Assembly: GCA_965116165.1 (NCBI GenBank)
Contig: OZ220484.1
Coordinates: forward strand, 1,984,001 to 2,048,000
Reading direction: 5' to 3'
Source of the DNA: Azophilus sp965116165
Lineage (GTDB): Bacteria > Pseudomonadota > Gammaproteobacteria > Pseudomonadales > Azotimanducaceae
DNA length: 64,000 nucleotides
Numbering within the stretch: the stretch's first letter is position 1; each line of letters begins with the position of its first letter. Shown here one piece after another: positions 7,468 to 16,588 of the stretch. A program made the translations under genes and the position numbers. The notes under the pieces are model-generated. The model did not search any database. It was not told the origin of the DNA and saw nothing but the letters and a program-made list of their open reading frames with translations.

Positions 7468-9183
7468 GTGTTCACCCCCGAGGTGCAGCGCATCGTTCTG
7501 TTGATTGGCTTGGCGGCGGCGGGCTATCTGTTGATTTTGGCTTGGAACGAAGACTACATGCAGGCGCGTGTGCCCGTTCCCGCGACCGAATCACCGGAGC
7601 TCGGGGGCGGCTCGTCGGCACCCGAGGTCGCGCCGGTTCCGTCGAGCGGGCCGCTGCCGGATTCGGATATTCCGGACGCCTCTTTCATCGGTACGGGTTC
7701 CCCGGGCGATACGAAAGCCCCGGCGGTCCCGGAGACCATTCCCAATCGCTTGGTAAAGGTTTTCACCCCAACCCAGGAAGTTTGGATTGATCGACTGGGG
7801 GGGGATATCCGCCGGGTTAGCCTGCCCGGGTATCCCGTGGCGCTCGATCAGCCGGACCGGCCCTTCAAGCTGCTTGATGTCGGCAACGGCCGTGTCTATA
7901 TGGCGCAGAGTGGTCTAATTGGACCGGATGGTCTGGATTCCGGCACCGACCGGCCCCTATTCGAGGCGGAATCCGATCAATTCGAGGTTGGGCCGGGCGA
8001 GTCGCTCGACTTGGTTTTGTCCGCCAATCACCGCGGCGTTCGAGTCGAGAAGAGGTTTACCTTCCACGGCGACGATTACCTGATTGACCTCGTCTATCGC
8101 ATTGAAAATCCGTTGGACCGCGACTTTCAGGCGAGCCTGTTCGCGCAAATCAAGCGGGATGGCCTGCGGCCGGAAGGCCCGGGCAGCTTTAGCATGGGAC
8201 CGCAGCCCTATGTTGGGGCGGCGCTGACAACCTCGGAGACGCCCTATCAAAAGCTCGAGTTCGAAGATCTGGATGAGGGCCCCTTCCGCACCACCGAGCG
8301 GGGTGGTTGGATTGCCCTGCTGCAGCACTACTTTCTGAGCGCTTGGATTGCCAACGAAACAGACGACAACACCTATTACGGCCGGCGGCGCGGGGACGGC
8401 AACTATACCGTCGGCTACACCAGTCCGTTGCTTGCGGTGGCGCCCGGCGCCACGGGGGAATGGCGCTCCCGCCTCTATGTGGGGCCCAAGGATCAGAAAC
8501 GCCTGAAACAGCTTGCCGACAACCTGAACCTCACCATTGATTATGGGTTCCTGTGGTGGCTGGCGATGCCGCTGTTCATGCTGCTCGATTGGTTGCACGG
8601 CTTCGTGGACAACTGGGGCGTCGCGATCATCCTGCTTACCGTTCTTGTCAAACTCGTTCTATATCCGTTGTCCCAGGCCAGCTACAAGTCCATGGCGAAC
8701 ATGCGCCGTGTTGCGCCGCAGATGAAACGCCTGCAGGAACGCTACGCGGGCGACCGCCAGAGACTCTCCCAGGAAATGATGGGGCTTTACAAGAAGGAGG
8801 GCGTCAATCCGCTCGGCGGTTGTTTGCCGATGCTTTTGCCGATGCCCATATTCATCGCGCTGTATTGGGTGCTGTTCGAAAGCGTCGAGTTGCGTCAGGC
8901 GGATTTTCTTTTTTGGATTAAAGATCTTGCGGCAAAGGATCCGTTTTTTGTTTTGCCTTTGTTGATGGGCGGAACCATGTACTTGCAACAGGCCATGTCG
9001 CCGGCCATGGGCGACCCCATGCAGGTGCGGATAATGAAGATGATGCCGATTGTATTCACCGTACTGTTCCTATGGTTTCCAGCCGGGCTCGTCCTCTATT
9101 GGTTGATCAACAGCGTTCTTTCGGTGGCCCAGCAATGGTATGTGATGCGGCGGGCCGAAATGGCGACAACAGCCAAGGGCTGA
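7468..9183 (+). CDS. yidC: Membrane protein insertase YidC
   Basis: YidC inserts and folds inner-membrane proteins, alone or with Sec. The 571-residue product starts with GTG and has an N-terminal transmembrane anchor (residues about 8-26), a Pro/Ser-rich linker, a large periplasmic beta domain, then the conserved five-helix insertase core from about residue 360 (WLAMPLFMLLDWLHGFVDNW) through NPLGGCLPMLLPMPIFIALY to LVLYWLINSVLSVAQQWY. The mnmE start codon follows its stop immediately. Confidence 0.97.
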   Translation: MFTPEVQRIVLLIGLAAAGYLLILAWNEDYMQARVPVPATESPELGGGSSAPEVAPVPSSGPLPDSDIPDASFIGTGSPGDTKAPAVPETIPNRLVKVFTPTQEVWIDRLGGDIRRVSLPGYPVALDQPDRPFKLLDVGNGRVYMAQSGLIGPDGLDSGTDRPLFEAESDQFEVGPGESLDLVLSANHRGVRVEKRFTFHGDDYLIDLVYRIENPLDRDFQASLFAQIKRDGLRPEGPGSFSMGPQPYVGAALTTSETPYQKLEFEDLDEGPFRTTERGGWIALLQHYFLSAWIANETDDNTYYGRRRGDGNYTVGYTSPLLAVAPGATGEWRSRLYVGPKDQKRLKQLADNLNLTIDYGFLWWLAMPLFMLLDWLHGFVDNWGVAIILLTVLVKLVLYPLSQASYKSMANMRRVAPQMKRLQERYAGDRQRLSQEMMGLYKKEGVNPLGGCLPMLLPMPIFIALYWVLFESVELRQADFLFWIKDLAAKDPFFVLPLLMGGTMYLQQAMSPAMGDPMQVRIMKMMPIVFTVLFLWFPAGLVLYWLINSVLSVAQQWYVMRRAEMATTAKG

Positions 9184-10533
9184 ATGTCCGAACGGGCCGC
9201 AAGCAGTGAAACCATAGCGGCTGTGGCCACGCCGCCGGGACGGGGCGGTATCGGCATCGTTCGAGTCTCCGGGCCGCGGGCATTGAAAATAGGCACGTCC
9301 CTAACGGGCGGCGAGCTGCCCAAGCGCCGCCCGACGGTGCGCCAATTTACCCATGCGGGCATTCCGCTTGACCGGGGGATTGCCCTGTATTTTCCGGCCC
9401 CGGCGTCCTTTACCGGCGAGGATGTGGTGGAATTGCACGGGCATGGCGGCCCAATGGTCTTGCAGATGGTCTTGGAGGCGGCCCTTGCCGAGGGCGCGCG
9501 GCTGGCCCGGCCGGGCGAGTTCACCGAGCGGGCCTTTGTTAACGGCAAGTTGGATCTGGCTCAGGCGGAGGCGGTTGCGGATTTGATCGCGAGTGCTTCC
9601 GCGGCTGCCGCCAAGGGTGCCCTCCGCTCGCTGACTGGCCTTTTCTCTTCAAAGATCAATGATTTGGCCGAACAGATCACACGGCTGCGCGTGTATGTTG
9701 AAGCGTCGATCGACTTTCCGGAAGAGGATGTTCAATTTTTGGAAAGCGGCCAGGTGGCGGAGCGCCTAGAAGTCCAGACCGAGTCGGTTCGCAGCCTCCT
9801 CGCCGAGGGGCGGCAGGGCGTGTTGATGAGCCAGGGGGTTAATATCGCGTTGGTTGGCCCGCCCAACGCGGGGAAATCGAGCCTGCTCAATCGGTTGACT
9901 GGCGAAGACACGGCGATAGTCACCGAGATTCCCGGCACGACCCGAGACCCGCTCAAGGTGGATATGGTGATCGACAACCTGCCGTTGCGTCTGGTCGATA
10001 CCGCCGGTTTGCGTGAAACGGAAGACCGGGTGGAGGTTGAGGGAGTGCGACGGGCGCTTCGGGAAGCCGAGCGGGCCGACTTGGTGCTGGTTCTGAAAGA
10101 TGTGGCCGCCGCCGGACATGGCGCCGTGGATGACAATGAAGATACCGATTGGCCCAACGCGCTGCCGGTGGACAACAAGATCGATCTGGTTGGTGCGCAA
10201 CCTGGAATCGACCGCTCCACGACGCCCGCGCGAGTGCGCCTTTCCTGCCTGACCGGAGAGGGGATGGACGCCCTCAAGGAGGCCATCAAGGAACGGGTGG
10301 GGTTCACCGGAACGGAATCGACCTTTAGCGCCCGCCGCCGGCATCTGCTGTCGTTGTCGCAGGCGCTCGAAGCCGTACAGACCGCCAAGCTACGGTTGGC
10401 GGACGGTGCTCCGGGTGAGATTATCGCCGAAGAGCTGCGTCACGCCCATTCGGCCCTGGGCGAGATTACCGGCGAGACGGCACCGGACGATTTGCTCGGC
10501 GAGATCTTCCGCACTTTTTGTATTGGTAAATAG
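9184..10533 (+). CDS. mnmE: tRNA modification GTPase MnmE
   Basis: MnmE works with MnmG to modify uridine 34 of certain tRNAs. The protein has 449 residues. The N-terminal folate-binding domain begins DTIAAVATPPGRGG-like (here ETIAAVATPPGRGGIGIVRV). The G domain has G1 GPPNAGKS at about residues 225-232, G3 DTAGLRET and G4 NKID. The protein ends with the catalytic FCIGK, so it is full length. mnmG normally follows closely; here 6 kb of accessory genes separate them. Confidence 0.97.
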   Translation: MSERAASSETIAAVATPPGRGGIGIVRVSGPRALKIGTSLTGGELPKRRPTVRQFTHAGIPLDRGIALYFPAPASFTGEDVVELHGHGGPMVLQMVLEAALAEGARLARPGEFTERAFVNGKLDLAQAEAVADLIASASAAAAKGALRSLTGLFSSKINDLAEQITRLRVYVEASIDFPEEDVQFLESGQVAERLEVQTESVRSLLAEGRQGVLMSQGVNIALVGPPNAGKSSLLNRLTGEDTAIVTEIPGTTRDPLKVDMVIDNLPLRLVDTAGLRETEDRVEVEGVRRALREAERADLVLVLKDVAAAGHGAVDDNEDTDWPNALPVDNKIDLVGAQPGIDRSTTPARVRLSCLTGEGMDALKEAIKERVGFTGTESTFSARRRHLLSLSQALEAVQTAKLRLADGAPGEIIAEELRHAHSALGEITGETAPDDLLGEIFRTFCIGK

Positions 10534-10625
10534 CGCTGAACCGTGGTATCTCTCGTAGACTTTCATTCGCTTCTCCAATTCCGTTTCGCTTTTATCGACA
10601 AAGCAACCTGATCGCCGAGCAGCCG

Positions 10626-12632
10626 ATGGTTCAATTCCCCATCCTTCGCCAAGTACAGGTCGACGACTTCGGCCTTTTCCCCGGCTCGGATGAGCATGCG
10701 CCCGGACCGCGTATCGATTTCCATCCCGGTCTCACTCTCATTGTCGGTGCGAATGGTCTCGGAAAAACCACGCTTGTTACCTTGATTTACCGACTTCTCA
10801 CTGGCCCCCACGACATACCGTCACTCTCAGGGCAGGAAGAACTCGGCTCCCGAAGACTCAAGGCGCTTCCCCTTCCGCGAACCGAACGCAGCTATTTCGC
10901 CCAACGTGTCGCGGACAAGGCGCAAAGTGCCATTGCCCGTCTCTCTGTCTCCTTTGGATCGCGCACTCTCTTCATAGAACGAAAATTGAGCACACTCGAA
11001 CTGGTTCGCCTGACCCTTGATGGCCAATCTCTCCCCGCCGACGAGGGCGACTATCAGGATACCCTGATCGAGCTTGCCGGTCTCGGCTCCTTTGGCGATT
11101 TCGTTCTTATGCTGCGCTTCATCGTCTTCTACTTCGAAGATCGCCGCGCGCTGGTGTGGGACCAGACAGCGCAACGCCAGATTCTCCGTATGCTGTTCCT
11201 GTCGCCCGATTCAGCCAAGACCTGGACGGAAAAGGAGCGTGCCATACTTGAGATCGACAGCCGCATGCGCAATCTTCGCGCCGCCCTGACGCGCGAGCAG
11301 CGATCCTTCACCCGCGCCGAACGACGGGCGCAAGGCGGGGAGGCCCTGCGCGATCAACTCGAGGCTCTCGAGCAGCAGCAAAGGATCGACGTCGAGAGGC
11401 TGGACGATCTCGGCAACCGCACTCTCGAGCTGGATTCCCTCCGCCAGAAGGCCCGTCTCGATTTCTTATCAGCGGAACAGGACAGGGAAGCGCGGCTGAG
11501 GGCATTCGAGCGTGCCAAGCTTCTCGCCTTGGAAGCTCGGTTCCCCAATCGGGCCGATACGGCGAAGTACATCCTGGCGCACCTGATGAGCGAGAACGAG
11601 TGTCTGGCTTGCGGTGCGGCCGCCCCTGAAGCGGCGGCCGGATTTCTTTCGCGGCTGAACGCCCGGCATTGCGTAGTCTGCAATTCCGACCTCCACTCCG
11701 CACAGAACATCGTGCCTTCCGCATCTGTGACCGACCGCCGGGTCGAGGAAGCCGAACGGGCGCTCAAGGACACGAACCGCCTGCTGGCCGGCGCCAAGTC
11801 CGCACTCGAGCAAGCGGAAGTGGACTACTCTGCCCATACGCATCAATGCGCCCGGCTCGACAGCCGCATCGCGGACCGTGCGCTTCACATCAGCCAGATC
11901 GTCGACCAGTTGCCGCAATCGGAGCGCGAGATACGCCAGCAGCGCGATCAACTGTCGGTCCTGCGGACACGGGTCGATGTGTTGAGCGAGGAGCTCACTG
12001 ACATGCGCTCGGCGTTCCGCTCGTTTGTCGAAGAGAACACCATGAATGTCGTCAACGCCTCCGAATGCGTGGAACAGGCCTTCGCGGAATACGCGCAGGG
12101 GTTTCTGGAAGAGGAAGTGAGTATTACGCGTTCATCTCACAGAGCGCGCGTGGGCCAGGGTGGCCAGATCATTGAGTTCCCGTCCTATGCCCTCGACATG
12201 ACCGGATCGGACTTCCTGGACAAAGTGCGCCGCACCGGACCCTCGGACGTCTCCGAATCGCAGCGCGAGTTCATTGATCTTGCCTTTCGCATGGCGCTGA
12301 TCAAGGCGGCGTCGCAGTCCGGTTTCGGCAGCTTGGTGATCGACGCGCCGGAATCGTCCCTCGACGTGGTGTTTGCCAGACGCGCGGCCGAAATTCTGCT
12401 CCGGTTCGGTTCCGCAGATGGTAATAACCGCTTGGTCGTCACCTCCAATCTTGTCGAAGGATCCTTGATCCCGACCTTGGCAGGCGCGGCGACTGGGGAC
12501 GATCGGGACACGTCCCGGCTGGTTGATCTCTTCGATATCGCGAAGCCGACCCGCGCGATTCTACACGCCGAGCATGATTATGCGGACGCGCGCAGGCGAA
12601 TATTTGGTGTCGCTGGCACCGCCCCGGGTTGA
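10626..12632 (+). CDS. SMC/Rad50-like ABC ATPase of a candidate three-gene defence module
   Basis: The 668-residue protein has a Rad50/SMC layout. Walker A GANGLGKTT is at about residues 41-49. Long charged coiled-coil stretches cover about 195-330 and 370-470. In the middle sits a cysteine pair region, CLACG near residue 326 and CVVCN near 350, that could bind zinc as a hook. Near the C-terminus FGSLVIDAPESSLD (about 575) provides a Walker B. The product is followed at 6 bp by a 223-residue protein and then by a PD-(D/E)XK protein. That three-part layout matches the ABC three-component (ABC-3C) class, which includes Lamassu; the class assignment is an inference from layout and motifs, not from a search. 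Confidence 0.78.
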   Translation: MVQFPILRQVQVDDFGLFPGSDEHAPGPRIDFHPGLTLIVGANGLGKTTLVTLIYRLLTGPHDIPSLSGQEELGSRRLKALPLPRTERSYFAQRVADKAQSAIARLSVSFGSRTLFIERKLSTLELVRLTLDGQSLPADEGDYQDTLIELAGLGSFGDFVLMLRFIVFYFEDRRALVWDQTAQRQILRMLFLSPDSAKTWTEKERAILEIDSRMRNLRAALTREQRSFTRAERRAQGGEALRDQLEALEQQQRIDVERLDDLGNRTLELDSLRQKARLDFLSAEQDREARLRAFERAKLLALEARFPNRADTAKYILAHLMSENECLACGAAAPEAAAGFLSRLNARHCVVCNSDLHSAQNIVPSASVTDRRVEEAERALKDTNRLLAGAKSALEQAEVDYSAHTHQCARLDSRIADRALHISQIVDQLPQSEREIRQQRDQLSVLRTRVDVLSEELTDMRSAFRSFVEENTMNVVNASECVEQAFAEYAQGFLEEEVSITRSSHRARVGQGGQIIEFPSYALDMTGSDFLDKVRRTGPSDVSESQREFIDLAFRMALIKAASQSGFGSLVIDAPESSLDVVFARRAAEILLRFGSADGNNRLVVTSNLVEGSLIPTLAGAATGDDRDTSRLVDLFDIAKPTRAILHAEHDYADARRRIFGVAGTAPG

Positions 12633-12638
12633 CCGGCC

Positions 12639-13310
12639 ATGTCATCGGCAACGCCTGCGGACGACCCGCACACCGCCTCCATTCGTCGCCGAGTGCGAAT
12701 CGTAACGCTGCTCGACGCCGCGAATAACGCTGGCATGACGCCGATGCCGATTCTCCGTTTCCATACGGTGGCATACCTCGCGAACGTTCTGGCACCCGTC
12801 TGGCAACTGCACGCGCATGACGGCAAATTGCTGAAGCGACGCGGTGGTCCCTTCTACCCGGCCCTGCAAAAAGATCTCGACAGACTGACCGGCATGGGCT
12901 TGGTACGCCTCACCCGGCTTTGTCATGAAGAGGAAACGCCGGGCCGATGGCGTCTGGAAGGCTCCTATGACCTCAACTACCGCTTCGCCGCTCCGGTCCT
13001 CGACCGATTGCGAACCATTTCGGAAGACGAGCGGCGGACCTTGGCCTATATCGGCGAACTCCTGCTGGCTTTGTCGTCGCTGAGCGACGCCGACCTCGAT
13101 GCTGCGATGCAGGAAGATGCCACCTATTCCGATCCCCAGGTGACGGAAGGCAATGTCATCGACTTTTCGGAATGGTCCGACAGGAACTGGACCGCGAACG
13201 CCGCCGAGCGTTTCGAGGACTTCCTTCCGTCCGGTGATCGCACGACCCCAGGCGAGAAGCTTCATCTCTACTTGGCGCATCTGCACCGGAGACTGCACGG
13301 TGCCTGCTGA
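12639..13310 (+). CDS. Middle component of the ATPase-nuclease module, unknown function
   Basis: I do not recognise this 223-residue protein from sequence alone. It lacks catalytic motifs and membrane segments. The N-terminal two thirds are helical with a PILRFHTVAYLANVLAPVW segment and GLVRLTRL, resembling winged-helix or helical adaptor proteins. The C-terminal part is acidic. Its start is 6 bp after the ATPase stop and its end overlaps the nuclease start by 11 bp, so the three are almost certainly co-translated. By position it corresponds to the small middle protein (LmuC or MC) of ABC-3C systems. Confidence 0.65.
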   Translation: MSSATPADDPHTASIRRRVRIVTLLDAANNAGMTPMPILRFHTVAYLANVLAPVWQLHAHDGKLLKRRGGPFYPALQKDLDRLTGMGLVRLTRLCHEEETPGRWRLEGSYDLNYRFAAPVLDRLRTISEDERRTLAYIGELLLALSSLSDADLDAAMQEDATYSDPQVTEGNVIDFSEWSDRNWTANAAERFEDFLPSGDRTTPGEKLHLYLAHLHRRLHGAC

Positions 13311-14352
13311 TCTCGACCCTTGGGCCGGTACCGACCTCCGCGCCACCGCTCGATCACACACTGGCATCGGTGCCGACCTGGAGTTGTCCCCGAATCTGCG
13401 ATTTCGCCGAAATGTGGCAAAGCTTCTTAAGCGCAGGCAGTCGGCTGAAGGCGCAAGACGGGACTCTCTGGCCGCATTCATCCTTTCCGCCCACCCACCG
13501 GATCGCCTCGACTGCCCTCGCATACCCATGCTGGACAATGGCCGTACCGAGGTCGTCGGCAGAACCTGGTTCGTCAACGAAGCCGTTCGAGCCGGTCACT
13601 ATATCGACAACACTTCCGACGACGACGCCATGCTATTCGACACCATTTGCACAAAGATCGGTCTCGGAAAAAGTCCCACGATCATCTTCGACCCGAGACT
13701 GTCCACCCCCGAGATTCGATTCTATCCTGACGGTCTGTCGAATGAGGATGGGTGCATTGTGCACGCAATATCGGACACCGAAGTCTCGCCCGACAGCATC
13801 AAGCGGGTCGTTGAGCGCATCTATGAGAGCTCCTTCATCACGCCCGACGCCGAAGTACCCGGTGGCCCATCGGTCTGGCAGAATTCCCGTCGATGCTGGC
13901 CCTCCCACAATGCTGAAGCGGTCATTCAAACGCACCTCAAGGTCGGGCTTCATGCCCATTTCTTCGACTGCGATGTCCGTCATGAGCAATCATCTAGGGC
14001 GGGCCGTCTTGATCTAGAGATAGAACGATCCGATCCCAACGATTACTGTACCGTTACACGCCTTGCCGTGATCGAACTGAAAGTTCTGCGATCCTTCCGC
14101 TACAACGGCCGTGCGGGACGGGACGGTGCCATTCCGCGATTGATCGAAAAGGGCGTCGGGCAGGTCGTCGCATACCGAAACGAGTGGAATACGCAGATGG
14201 GGCTCCTCATGTGCTTCGACATGCGTGATGCCGATACCGGCGAGCAGTGCTTTTCGCACATCTTGTCACTCGCCCGGGCTCAATCCATCTATCTATCGCG
14301 ATGGTTCCTTTACAACTCCTCCGAGGCCTATCGCGAGGCCGGGCTCGCCTGA
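13300..14352 (+). CDS. PD-(D/E)XK nuclease-like effector
   Basis: I choose GTG 13300 (350 residues); the longer frame from 13153 would run through the previous gene. The C-terminal third has the pattern expected of a PD-(D/E)XK nuclease: GRLDLEIE at about residues 235-242 and LAVIELKVL at about 257-265 (candidate D and ExK catalytic residues), followed by KGVGQVVAYRNEW. The N-terminal 200 residues are unassigned. It is translationally coupled to the upstream gene and its stop lies 3 bp from the stop of the convergent methyltransferase. The likely role is DNA cleavage triggered by the ATPase; this is inferred. Confidence 0.68.
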   Translation: MPADLDPWAGTDLRATARSHTGIGADLELSPNLRFRRNVAKLLKRRQSAEGARRDSLAAFILSAHPPDRLDCPRIPMLDNGRTEVVGRTWFVNEAVRAGHYIDNTSDDDAMLFDTICTKIGLGKSPTIIFDPRLSTPEIRFYPDGLSNEDGCIVHAISDTEVSPDSIKRVVERIYESSFITPDAEVPGGPSVWQNSRRCWPSHNAEAVIQTHLKVGLHAHFFDCDVRHEQSSRAGRLDLEIERSDPNDYCTVTRLAVIELKVLRSFRYNGRAGRDGAIPRLIEKGVGQVVAYRNEWNTQMGLLMCFDMRDADTGEQCFSHILSLARAQSIYLSRWFLYNSSEAYREAGLA

Positions 14353-14355
14353 CCG

Positions 14356-15624
14356 CTACGCATCGCCTTTCTTCAGGATCAGCAGTTCCTCCGATAGCGT
14401 GTGCTGGCCGCCCTGCTGCGCGGAGCTGCGCATTGACCGGCAGGGCTCAATGGACTTGAGCGAGAGGCCGGTCTGAGGCATCAAGTCCTCTAGGATGCGC
14501 GCACTCGCTATCGAAACCCCGGCATAGCGGCTGTCCCCGATCACGACCCACGCGGTTCCGCCGACAACGAGAGATTCGGCGATGCCCCGCAACGCATCCA
14601 CCATGTCTGAGAAGTATCCCGCCACCATATCGGGAATCCGGCGATTCCACAGCCGATGGCTTTCGTCCCGAAGCCTGCCGAGTGCGTCGCTCAGGATCTT
14701 CGATCCCGTCGGCGCCGCAGGATAGGCGCGACCCACCTGCACATGGCTGCAAAGCGTGCTCTGCCGCAACCGTGCGTTGTCACCGCGATCCGTTAAGTAG
14801 CCCAGCATCCACAATTCAACATTATAGATGTCGGTATAGTCGAACGAATTCGGGTATGGCGGGGAGCACACGCAGAGTTCGACCTTGATCTCCGTGGGCA
14901 GGATCTCCCGGCAATCCCCCACGGCGACACTATAGCCGGCGCACAATCGTGGCGAGTAATGGCCGATTTCACCGATCGCCCTGTATGCTGCGGCCGAAAA
15001 CGCCCGGTCGACATCGCCGGCGTCCAGCATCCGCTTCCGCCAGTTCTTGCGGTATCGACGACCCTTCCCGCTGACCGTGATATTGCTGAGCTGCACCAAG
15101 CAGCCGCCCAGAAGAACACGAAGCAGCCTTCGATGAGACGGCTCGGCCAAACTATCGATCGCCCCCAGATACTGGAATAAGCGCTCCGCGACGCGCCGGT
15201 CAAACAGCCATCGCTTGTCCTTTCCGGGTTCGACGAAGGTCACGGGAAGGAACGAGGGTCGCCGGGCTTCCCACCCTGCCTGAACGCGTCGAATGACCAA
15301 GCCCGCGTCGTGTATGAGATGGTCGAGATCGTAGCTGCAGAGCTTTGCGGTCACCAAATCTGCTAGGAACGGGTTCACCTCTATCGTGATGGGATGCACC
15401 CCTAGGAACTGACAGGCAAGCGCCGAGGTTCCCGACCCTCCGAACGGATCGCAGCAGCGTTGTACTTCCAACTCGCTTTCCCTGACAGCCCGGGCGACGA
15501 GTTCGGGCGCGAAGGCTTCCTTGAAGTGATGCCATGTTTGAAACGGCAGTAGTTCGGCTCCGGCGTTGGTGCCCACGGACACTAGGTCGCGTTGCTTAGT
15601 CCAGTTCTGGAAGCTCACATGCAT
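14356..15624 (-). CDS. DNA methyltransferase, probable N4-cytosine or N6-adenine type
   Basis: With the start at 15624 (MHVSFQNWTKQRDLVSVGTN) the protein has 422 residues; the frame stays open to 15816 but the extra N-terminus looks non-coding and overlaps an exonuclease remnant. Motif I CDPFGGSGTSAL is at about residues 58-69 and binds S-adenosylmethionine. Motif IV SPPYPNSFDYTD begins at 254. The SPPY form is typical of N4-cytosine methyltransferases. Motif I precedes IV by about 190 residues, an alpha-like order. It converges on the nuclease gene with 3 bp between stops, so it probably protects host DNA from that nuclease. No ribosome-binding site stands out. Confidence 0.82.
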   Translation of the reverse strand: MHVSFQNWTKQRDLVSVGTNAGAELLPFQTWHHFKEAFAPELVARAVRESELEVQRCCDPFGGSGTSALACQFLGVHPITIEVNPFLADLVTAKLCSYDLDHLIHDAGLVIRRVQAGWEARRPSFLPVTFVEPGKDKRWLFDRRVAERLFQYLGAIDSLAEPSHRRLLRVLLGGCLVQLSNITVSGKGRRYRKNWRKRMLDAGDVDRAFSAAAYRAIGEIGHYSPRLCAGYSVAVGDCREILPTEIKVELCVCSPPYPNSFDYTDIYNVELWMLGYLTDRGDNARLRQSTLCSHVQVGRAYPAAPTGSKILSDALGRLRDESHRLWNRRIPDMVAGYFSDMVDALRGIAESLVVGGTAWVVIGDSRYAGVSIASARILEDLMPQTGLSLKSIEPCRSMRSSAQQGGQHTLSEELLILKKGDA

Positions 15625-15715
15625 TGGCGCATCGCTTGATTTGATAAGCAGCCAGCGCCCTGACTGCAATGCCGTTGTCGGCGGTCTCGAAGTCGATGGC
15701 GGCGAAGGATTCCAT
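15596..15715 (-). pseudogene. 5' stub of a DnaQ-like 3'-5' exonuclease gene
   Basis: On the minus strand an ATG at 15715 opens a 39-codon frame beginning MESFAAIDFETADNG. The AIDFETA motif is the N-terminal ExoI motif of DEDD exonucleases related to the DNA polymerase III epsilon subunit. Similarity stops after about 15 residues and the frame closes with TAA inside the methyltransferase gene. The rest of the exonuclease is not found nearby. It is probably a relic truncated when the methyltransferase block arrived; a short leader peptide is a less likely alternative. Confidence 0.6.
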
Positions 15716-15809
15716 GATTTACCCAATGGCCTGTGGTGTAATATCAATCTGCTCTTGGTACTGAGCGCCAAAGACAGGATGAACTCCCAAATAACAGAAG
15801 ATCCTAACC

Positions 15810-16442
15810 GTGACAAGCAACGATCCCTATTTGATATTCAACCGCACAGATGTGGCCGACAGGCAAATCGATACCTTGATCGGCTTGTGTAAGGGTATTT
15901 CGGCGGACGGCGTCGTGAGTCAGCAGGAAGCCGAGTTTCTACAAGGTTGGCTTGCCGCCAACGAGATATCGATCCAGTCAAACCCGGTCACCGCCAACCT
16001 TTTGAGTCGCGTCAACGACATGCTGTCCGACGGTGTCCTTGATCGTGATGAAGCTGAGGACTTGTTGGCAGCGCTACGCTCGTATGCGGGGGATCCACCC
16101 GAGGCTGGGGAGTTTCTCAAAACAACAAATTTGCCGGTTGATCGCCCGGAACCGGAGATTGAATTTACCGATCGCCTATTCTGCTTTACGGGGACATTCG
16201 CCTATGGCTCACGGTCCCAGTGTGCAGGGATGATAGAGACTCTTGGAGGCACCCACGCCAAGACAGTCACGACGAAGCTCGATTACTTGGTCTTGGGCGT
16301 GTATGTCACGCCGAGTTGGGCGCACGAAGCTTTCGGGCGAAAGATCGAAAAGGCCATGTACTATCGTGATGATCGCAACAGGGATATTGCAATCGTTTCG
16401 GAGCCACACTGGAGGGCGCAAGCGGAAGCGAGGGGTGCATAA
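15810..16442 (+). CDS. BRCT-domain protein with helical TerB-like N-terminus
   Basis: The 210-residue product starts with GTG. Residues about 10-100 are helical and acidic (DRQIDTLIGLCKGISADGVV, then SRVNDMLSDGVLDRDEAEDL), resembling a TerB-like fold. Residues about 115-205 form a BRCT domain: FCFTGTFAYGSRSQCAGMIE, LGGTHAKTVTTKLDYLVLG, and SWAHEAFGRKIEKA. BRCT domains bind phosphoproteins or DNA ends and occur in NAD-dependent ligase and in exonuclease-BRCT proteins. A DnaQ stub lies just upstream on the other strand, hinting that exonuclease and BRCT functions were once neighbours. Role unknown. Confidence 0.75.
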   Translation: MTSNDPYLIFNRTDVADRQIDTLIGLCKGISADGVVSQQEAEFLQGWLAANEISIQSNPVTANLLSRVNDMLSDGVLDRDEAEDLLAALRSYAGDPPEAGEFLKTTNLPVDRPEPEIEFTDRLFCFTGTFAYGSRSQCAGMIETLGGTHAKTVTTKLDYLVLGVYVTPSWAHEAFGRKIEKAMYYRDDRNRDIAIVSEPHWRAQAEARGA

Positions 16443-16588
16443 CCGGGGGAGCGCTACGCTACCGCAGTCACTTTTCGTCTTGTTTCGGTGTGGCCGGTAA
16501 CACGGCTCGCCGCAACGCCAAGCACCGGCAGGGTCGAACACCGACGGCGGCGAATCTTTCTGCACCAGAGGCGGGCATTGGATCGAAC

